From assembly GCF_005239225.2 (NCBI RefSeq), contig NC_133288.1, forward strand, positions 15,816,169-15,880,168: 64,000 nucleotides of DNA. The letters run 5' to 3'. The position numbers were made by a program, and so were the translations under genes. Within the stretch, counting starts at the first letter, position 1; every line of letters starts with the position of its first letter. Of the stretch, positions 58,501 to 64,000 are shown piece by piece. The DNA is from Populus alba (taxonomy: Eukaryota > Streptophyta > Magnoliopsida > Malpighiales > Salicaceae). Under the pieces are notes generated by a model that was not told where the DNA came from, did not search any database, and saw only the letters and a program-made list of their open reading frames with translations.

Positions 58501-59300
58501 AATATAAGTCTTATGTAAAAGTTCCAAACCATTACACTGGATAAAGACTAAATTTATTGATTCTAACAGCTTGTGCTTAAAATGAGGAAAAACCATCTTT
58601 ATTAACCTTTCACGTTTTAAGAACATATCTCTTGTGGTCCTTATTTGAGCTTGAATAAGATTTTTTTTTAAAAAAAAAAAAACATGACTTGAATTACATC
58701 CCATAGTGGGGGCAAACGAAAATTCCAAAGATTAATAATTGATCTTGACTAGAATCACACCTCATGCTGAGGGCAAATAAAAATTCTAAAGATTAAAAGT
58801 CAATCTTAACTAGAATCACACTTTACATTGGATGGCAAGCAGAAATTCAAAGATCAAAGTTGAGGAGATGCCATGAAAAGTCCATAAGGGCTTGAGAAAT
58901 TGAAAATGCTAGGGGCATGCTCCCTTTGATTAACTACACGTACTAACATAATTTTATGCAATCTTCATAACAATTTCAACAAAATCCCATGTCCCTTTGA
59001 TTTCCTTTTTTGGCCGAAACTCATCCCATGGTAGGAGATGGATTTTTCTTCTTCCATTCTTTCAAATGAATCATTATCCAATCATTTATCATGCTTATAA
59101 ACATTATTCAAACACAATTTCATAAATTTAAACAATCATTCAATCAATTTCGAATTTCCTTCATGCATATTTCAACTAAAATGTATTATTTCACAAAATA
59201 AACTCAAACCAAGCTTGAATCAAAGTTTCTCACCTCTTAAACACAAGAAATTTAAAGGAAAAAGATGTTGAAAACAAGTATTCCTCTTCTTCTAATTCTT
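55600..59300 (+). mobile_element. Degenerate Tat/Ogre-like gypsy relic (second copy)
   Basis: Collinear with 25590-29000: 'cagcttaccttatgtaaggtgtactaggggtga' (56101) matches 25685; a worn primer-binding site ATAACGACTCTACTAGGAA lies near 56327; 'caaggcttgtgaaacaccaactc'-like text at 56590 matches 26120; 'aggaaaaaccatcttt' at 58582 matches 28407. Hardly any gag and no pol frame survives. Boundaries are approximate. Confidence 0.5.
58686..58860. repeat. Three tandem copies of a roughly 60-bp unit in the second relic
   Basis: Each unit reads '(ct)gAATcACA...GGCAA..AAAATTC.AAAGAT.AA' with about 60-base spacing: 'gaattacatcccatagtgggggcaa', 'gaatcacacctcatgctgagggcaa', 'gaatcacactttacattggatggcaa'. 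The first relic has one counterpart at about 28510. Confidence 0.7.
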
Positions 59301-62300
59301 TCCTCTCAACCCGTCACTCTCCAATACTCCAAAAAATCTTTAATTATTACTTCAAATTCCTCTTAAACCCCTCTTTTAATCCTTTACTCATTATTATCTA
59401 GTGTTTAAATGGATGAAAGGTGGTAATCAAGTAAAAATCAACAAAGCTCCCCCTCCTTCTTAAACAAATTAGCTTGTCACCAATGATTTCCGGGAGGAAC
59501 CACTAACAATTTAAATGCTCTCACTTTGTTAATTATACTCTTGCCCTAAACTTCCCAAATTACAACTTGCCCCCCAACTTAAACTTCAAGTGTTTTATGT
59601 ACTGATCCAGCACTGAGATTTTATCTTCAAGGCCTTCCCAAGCTTTGATTTTCTTGAAATTTTAACCCAAGATAAACCAATATATCAGAATACCCCTCGT
59701 AGCATTTCAGCCTGATCTAATGATTGTATTGAGAGATACGTGCAATATCATAAAACTAGATAATTGATAATTTTTTGTCAAAAATCTGAATTTTGCATAC
59801 CATAAAATTTATCTTAAATTATCATGAGTCTTATACTAATTTGTTGGAGATTCCTATTTATAATTATTATAAAACTTCCCTTAGAGTCTATCACTTTTAG
59901 TTCCAATTGCACGGTTTTGCGCGAGTTTATTATGGAAATCAACATTTCTCGTGCAAAAGAGTCTTACATTGATTTATTCAAAACTTCCTTTTTTTTTCTA
60001 AATAATATCACTCAAATTTACAAGATTTCCTCTTTCATATCATTATTTTACTTGATCAGGAAACTTACATGATTTATCACTATTTAATATTTCACGTACT
60101 GATTTATTTCCTTATCTTATTTGACATTTAAATTAATTACCTAAGAATGTTCATTTTGATTCACAAAACGTTTCCCTCTAAATTTATCATCTTTTAATCG
60201 AAAATTTACCATTTCTAGCACTATCTACTAGTTTTACATGCACAATCATACATATTTGGATAATTTCTATATATAATTTAAGATAAATGTCAAGTTAATT
60301 GCACTCGTGACCATCCTAGACAAATTAATGAAGTATGATGTTTGTGTACCTATTTAAGTACATGTAAAGACCAAGACCAAATAAATATATTCATACTTCA
60401 TAGAAAGGGAGAAGTATACTTGTTTAGGTCAACTATTCAAGTATAACTTAGTTTATCCTGATCTATTTTGAACGGACAACACAATAATCTTCAAATTCAC
60501 GTCACAAGAAATCAACATGGGAACATGCTAAGTTGGACCTTCTCCGGCATGCATTTTCCAAGTAATATTAATTTTAACATTATTATGATTCTACCTTAAT
60601 TATTCCTCCACATTTACTTATATAATTTTGGTTAGTCACATGTCTAAACTGGCACTTAAAATTAGATTGCTTCCACCGATATAAGTAATACTATTATCAA
60701 TTAATAGCATCAACTTAGAATTGTCACAAATTCTCACTTTTTCAATCAAAATTAATAGCATCAACTCATACCTAATTACTTCAATTAATTTTTTTTTCAA
60801 TTATCCTAATTAGTAAAAAACAAATCAACATAAAACCCTAATAAGTCTAATTAAATCAAATTTAAGTTATTTATAACATCAATTGCTTCAATTGATATCT
60901 AATTGTTTTAGAATTCTCAGTTATGGAAAAGGGTCCTAAAATTGAATGCAAACCTTAATTGATATAATTAAACCAATCTGAAGTTATTTATAGCATCAAT
61001 TATACTTCAATGCCTTCTCTTTTGATATTAAAAATCTGCTGAAAGCCAAGGCTGGCAGTTTACATTAATTTCCTGTGGTGGTTAATAGATCATTTCCACT
61101 ACGGAACACTGCAGCTACTGGTCAATGCCTTCTCTTTGGCGGAAAACTAGCTAGTTACATGTTTTCTTCCTTGTATTTTCCTGTTTCTGATTTAGTGTAT
61201 TCTCCATTCACAACCAACAATGGATGCTAGCAGCCCATCAACTTAAAACTTAGAGCATGCATCTTTAAGTTTAGATGTTGACTGCAGGTCTTCTTAGAGT
61301 TCCACTTTCAGCTGATGAAGTTTCATCTGAAAAGCCTCTTATCTTATTAGATTGCTACAAGCCATAGATAGAGGCTTATGTCATCAGCTGGAACAGTCGG
61401 TGTTGAAGTTCATTAGTTAGGCCAACTTTTCAAAGGTCCCTTTTGTTCTAGTCCCTGGGCCTTACTCAACTACATGCCTTCTCCCATAGGAAAGCTAAAG
61501 AAAATGGAAAATGGAGTTGAATTCAACCTTTGGTTGCCCTAGCTGGATATTATTGTTAATAGGAATGGATTGGAGTGGAGCATCTCCTTCAAATGAATGG
61601 CCATTAAGCTATACTATCAATATCAAAGTCATGACTTAATTATCTGCTCCACTAGTGTTATATGAAGCTCTTTTATCCTGCAATCGACCATTTGCAAGTG
61701 GGATTCCATTAGATTGTCTCCACGGGAACCATTTCTTTTGTGATTGAGATCGTATTTTATGATTTTTTGAATTTGTTTTTGTTTGAACGCTGCATCATGA
61801 TGACTTATCTTTAATTAATACTTTGTTGACGAAATGAAAGAAGAAAACTTCTCGTCAAATCAGTTCTGGTGAATATAAAATGGGCTCAACATCTTAAAGC
61901 AAAGTTCCATTAAAAATAGTAGATGACTGTCTCATCAGAAGTGCAGGTTTGAATATTGCAGATTAGCTAATAGTTTATTCTATTTGCTACGAAGAACTCA
62001 TTTCATTGCAAAAAAAAAAAAAAGAACATGGTGAATACATGGAAATAATTTTACCTCTTAAAACGCAAATAAATATCGATTTCTTATAGTTCAAAATATA
62101 AAAAAAAATGTAGATTGGTTGACGGACTTTTCCCTTACAAAAAAAAAAAATAAATAAATAAAAGAAAAGTAAAGAAGAAGAAGCTGCATTGAGTACAATG
62201 TTCCCTAGCTTGGCTGGATGGATGGACACCGCAAAAACTGATTTCCAAAACCACGATAAGAAAATTAGCAATTCAACCCGTTTGATTGGTCAACGTTTCT

Positions 62301-62355
62301 AGAAGTTGACTTCATCAATTACAGTTCCTGGTGTGTGTGCGCATTCTAGATGCTG
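59301..62355. other. Intergenic, no gene recognised
   Basis: AT-rich up to about 61020. 61020-61760 is more balanced in composition and contains a candidate hairpin (61300-61394) but no ORF. Could include a non-coding transcript or distal promoter sequence of the GH5 gene. Confidence 0.4.
61300..61394 (+). other. Candidate stem-loop
   Basis: GTTCCA...GCTGATGA on the left pairs with TCATCAGC TGGAAC on the right (61381-61394), and an inner stem pairs AAGCCTCTTATCT (61332-61344) with AGATAGAGGCTT (61366-61377), with asymmetric bulges. It could be a structured RNA or a chance foldback. Confidence 0.3.
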
Positions 62356-62415
62356 GTGTGTGTGTGTATATATATACATATGCAAGTTAAGAACAAACAA
62401 GAGAAGTAACGAAAA
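62356..62415 (+). promoter_or_regulatory. GH5 core promoter and short leader
   Basis: A (GT)n run passes directly into TATATATATACATA (about 62366-62379), which lies about 40-50 bases before the ATG and can serve as the TATA box. The microsatellite next to it may make promoter length variable. Confidence 0.5.
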
Positions 62416-64000
62416 ATGGCGGCGATGTATTCAACAAGACAGCTGCTGGCCGTAAGTGTCGTAGCTTTAATCATTCTATCTTTCACATGGAAGAGTAAAT
62501 CCCAGCTTTAAAATAAAAGCAGTTAATCTTGGTGGTTGGCTTGTTACTGAAGGATGGATTAAACCTTCTCTTTTTTGATGGCATCACCAACAAAGACTTC
62601 TTGGTTGGTACATGAATGATTGTGATCTTGTATATATTTGTTCTGTCACTTCATTTTCATTCTGATGGGTTTAACGTTTCTCTTGGATCATCATGATCGT
62701 CAACTTTTCTAGGATGGAACCGGGCTGCAGTTTAAATCAGTCACAGTTGGGAAGTATCTTTGCGCTGAGGCAGGTGGAGGAAGCATTATTGTTGCAAACC
62801 GAACTTCTGCTCAGGCTGGGAAACGTTTAGTGTAAGTTCTTTCTTTTTCTACCCATGTTCATACAGTTTCATCAGTACGTGTGATCACAGTTTTTTTTTT
62901 TTTTTTTTTCGTTGAAGTTGTGGAGGATCAACGAAACCAATTTCAACTTCAGGGTCTTTAACAAACAATTCGCGGGTTTGGATACCAATGGCAATGGGAA
63001 TTGACATAGTAGCTGTTTCTAGCACACCTGGAAGATCAGAAACTTTTGAGATTGTGAGAAACTCTAATGACACAAGTCGGGTTAGAATCAAAGCATCCAA
63101 TGGATTCTTCTTGCAGGTGAATTAATTATAAACAAATATAATTATCTTCTAACCAACTTAAGGCTTAAGTATAGGTTATGTTGTTTGTCAACTGCAGGCG
63201 AAAACAGAGGAGCTGCTGACAGCTGATTATGCAGGTGACAGCAAATGGGGAGATGATGACCCATCAGTATTTGTGATGACCATTGCTGGAAGGTTGCAAG
63301 GAGAGTTTCAAGTCACTAATGGTTATGGTCCCAAATTAGCCCCGAAAGTTATGAGGGTAAGAGCCTACTAAATTTATAGATAAGTTCATGATTTCCCGTT
63401 AATCATTAGCTCCAAAAAAGACAGTAATTTCTACAGTGCTTTTGGTTGACTGGATATTTTTGGACGGTTTGACTTTGAATCAATTTTTTTTTTCCTGTTG
63501 AATCCCTAATGCATGGATCAAATACAAGTGTGGACATAGCATGGAAAATTTCTGATTTTTAAAGGGCCCAGAAGAGGCAGTGAAGCTGACTTTTACATCT
63601 CAGAACTTCCCCTGTAGCCTTCGGAAATATCCAGCTTCGCTTCACTGCAGTGTCTAATGTTTACTTTGATAACGATTGTGAAGATGTAATAAAGCCAGTC
63701 TGGTAGAAAGCAATTGATGCCCTAACTGATGATGTCCATCTCGCAGGATCACTGGAGGACATTCATTGTTGAAGATGACTTCAAGTTCATATCTCAAAAC
63801 GGAATAAATGCTGTGAGAATACCAGTCGGATGGTGGATAGCAAGTGATCCCACGCCTCCACAACCTTATGTAGGCGGGTCTTTGAAAGCATTAGACAATG
63901 CCTTCTTATGGGCACAGTATGTACTTCTCCATCTATACAATCCACGCTTTTCATTGCCACCAAAATTAGATGCCTTTTCTTTTCAAGATAAAAAATTATC
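62416..64000 (+). CDS. GH5 glucan 1,3-beta-glucosidase-like protein (5' part), with apparent frameshifts
   Basis: Five exons are visible before the right edge: 62416-62603, 62713-62831, 62918-63116, 63198-63356, 63747-63916. The N-terminus is a signal peptide (VSVVALIILSF), then the family opening KAVNLGGWLVTEGWIKP, a fascin-like (DUF7910) domain (NRTSAQA...LWRINETNFNFRVFNKQF, RVRIKASNGFFLQ), then the start of the (beta/alpha)8 catalytic barrel (NAVRIPVGWWIASDPTPP). The two catalytic Glu lie beyond the window. Members are secreted and act on beta-glucan or mannan-type wall polymers; the substrate is not known. Four one-base indels break the frame: about 62500, the T-run 62572-62577, a missing T at about 62816 and an extra A at about 62999. 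Once corrected, each exon has the right length modulo 3, which points to sequencing error. Confidence 0.88.

Noticed and set aside
59824..60072. 82-codon plus-strand ORF
   Set aside because: Hydrophobic AT-rich translation with no motif, in a featureless spacer.
1..64000. CRISPR arrays, bacterial operons or organelle-derived segments
   Set aside because: Repeats seen are microsatellites, LTRs, MITEs or tandem duplications. Genes are intron-bearing plant nuclear genes, and no plastid or mitochondrial gene was recognised.

Overview
This 64 kb window is nuclear DNA of a flowering plant. Genes have GT-AG introns, spacers are AT-rich, and plant LTR retrotransposons, hAT elements and microsatellites fill much of it. 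From memory of protein families, the coding segments look most like Salicaceae (Populus or Salix); that assignment is inference. A 500-base run of N (5715-6214) marks a scaffold gap.

Gene layout. (1) 1-959 (+): last three exons of a GPI-anchored lipid-transfer/xylogen-type protein. (2) 6895-12240 (+): a seven-exon SEN1/UPF1-like SF1 helicase of the MAGATAMA3-like group. (3) 31390-34502 (+): a decayed SEC14-like (CRAL-TRIO) gene. (4) 35736-38362 (-): a seven-exon plastid-type phosphoglycerate mutase. (5) 53297-54230 (-): an intact two-exon Pollen Ole e 1 family gene. (6) 62416 to the right edge (+): the 5' half of a GH5 glucan 1,3-beta-glucosidase-like gene. The SEC14 / phosphoglycerate mutase / Ole e 1 order recalls Arabidopsis neighbours At1g22170-At1g22180 and At1g78040-At1g78050, so it may be an old collinear block since stretched by transposons.

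Mobile DNA. An Athila-like LTR element on the minus strand (19528-25275, matching 6-bp flanks) has lost most of pol, and one LTR is interrupted by the promoter and first exon of a LONELY GUY (LOG) cytokinin-activation gene. Two degenerate Tat/Ogre-like relics lie at about 25590-30000 and 55600-59300. A second Ty3/gypsy element (39575-44057, +) keeps gag, protease and part of RT but has internal deletions. A hAT element with a TTF-type zinc finger/DUF4371 transposase (45919-49419) has TIRs and an 8-bp TSD. A hAT MITE (18570-18895) also has an 8-bp TSD.

A recurring oddity is single-base length change, mostly in short homopolymers, in genes whose reading frames are otherwise fully conserved: seven in the helicase, four in the GH5 gene and one in the mutase. 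When these are corrected, every exon phase adds up, so uncorrected long-read error is the likeliest cause. The SEC14 copy and one stop codon in the mutase do not fit that explanation and look like real mutations. No tRNA, rRNA or CRISPR array was recognised.
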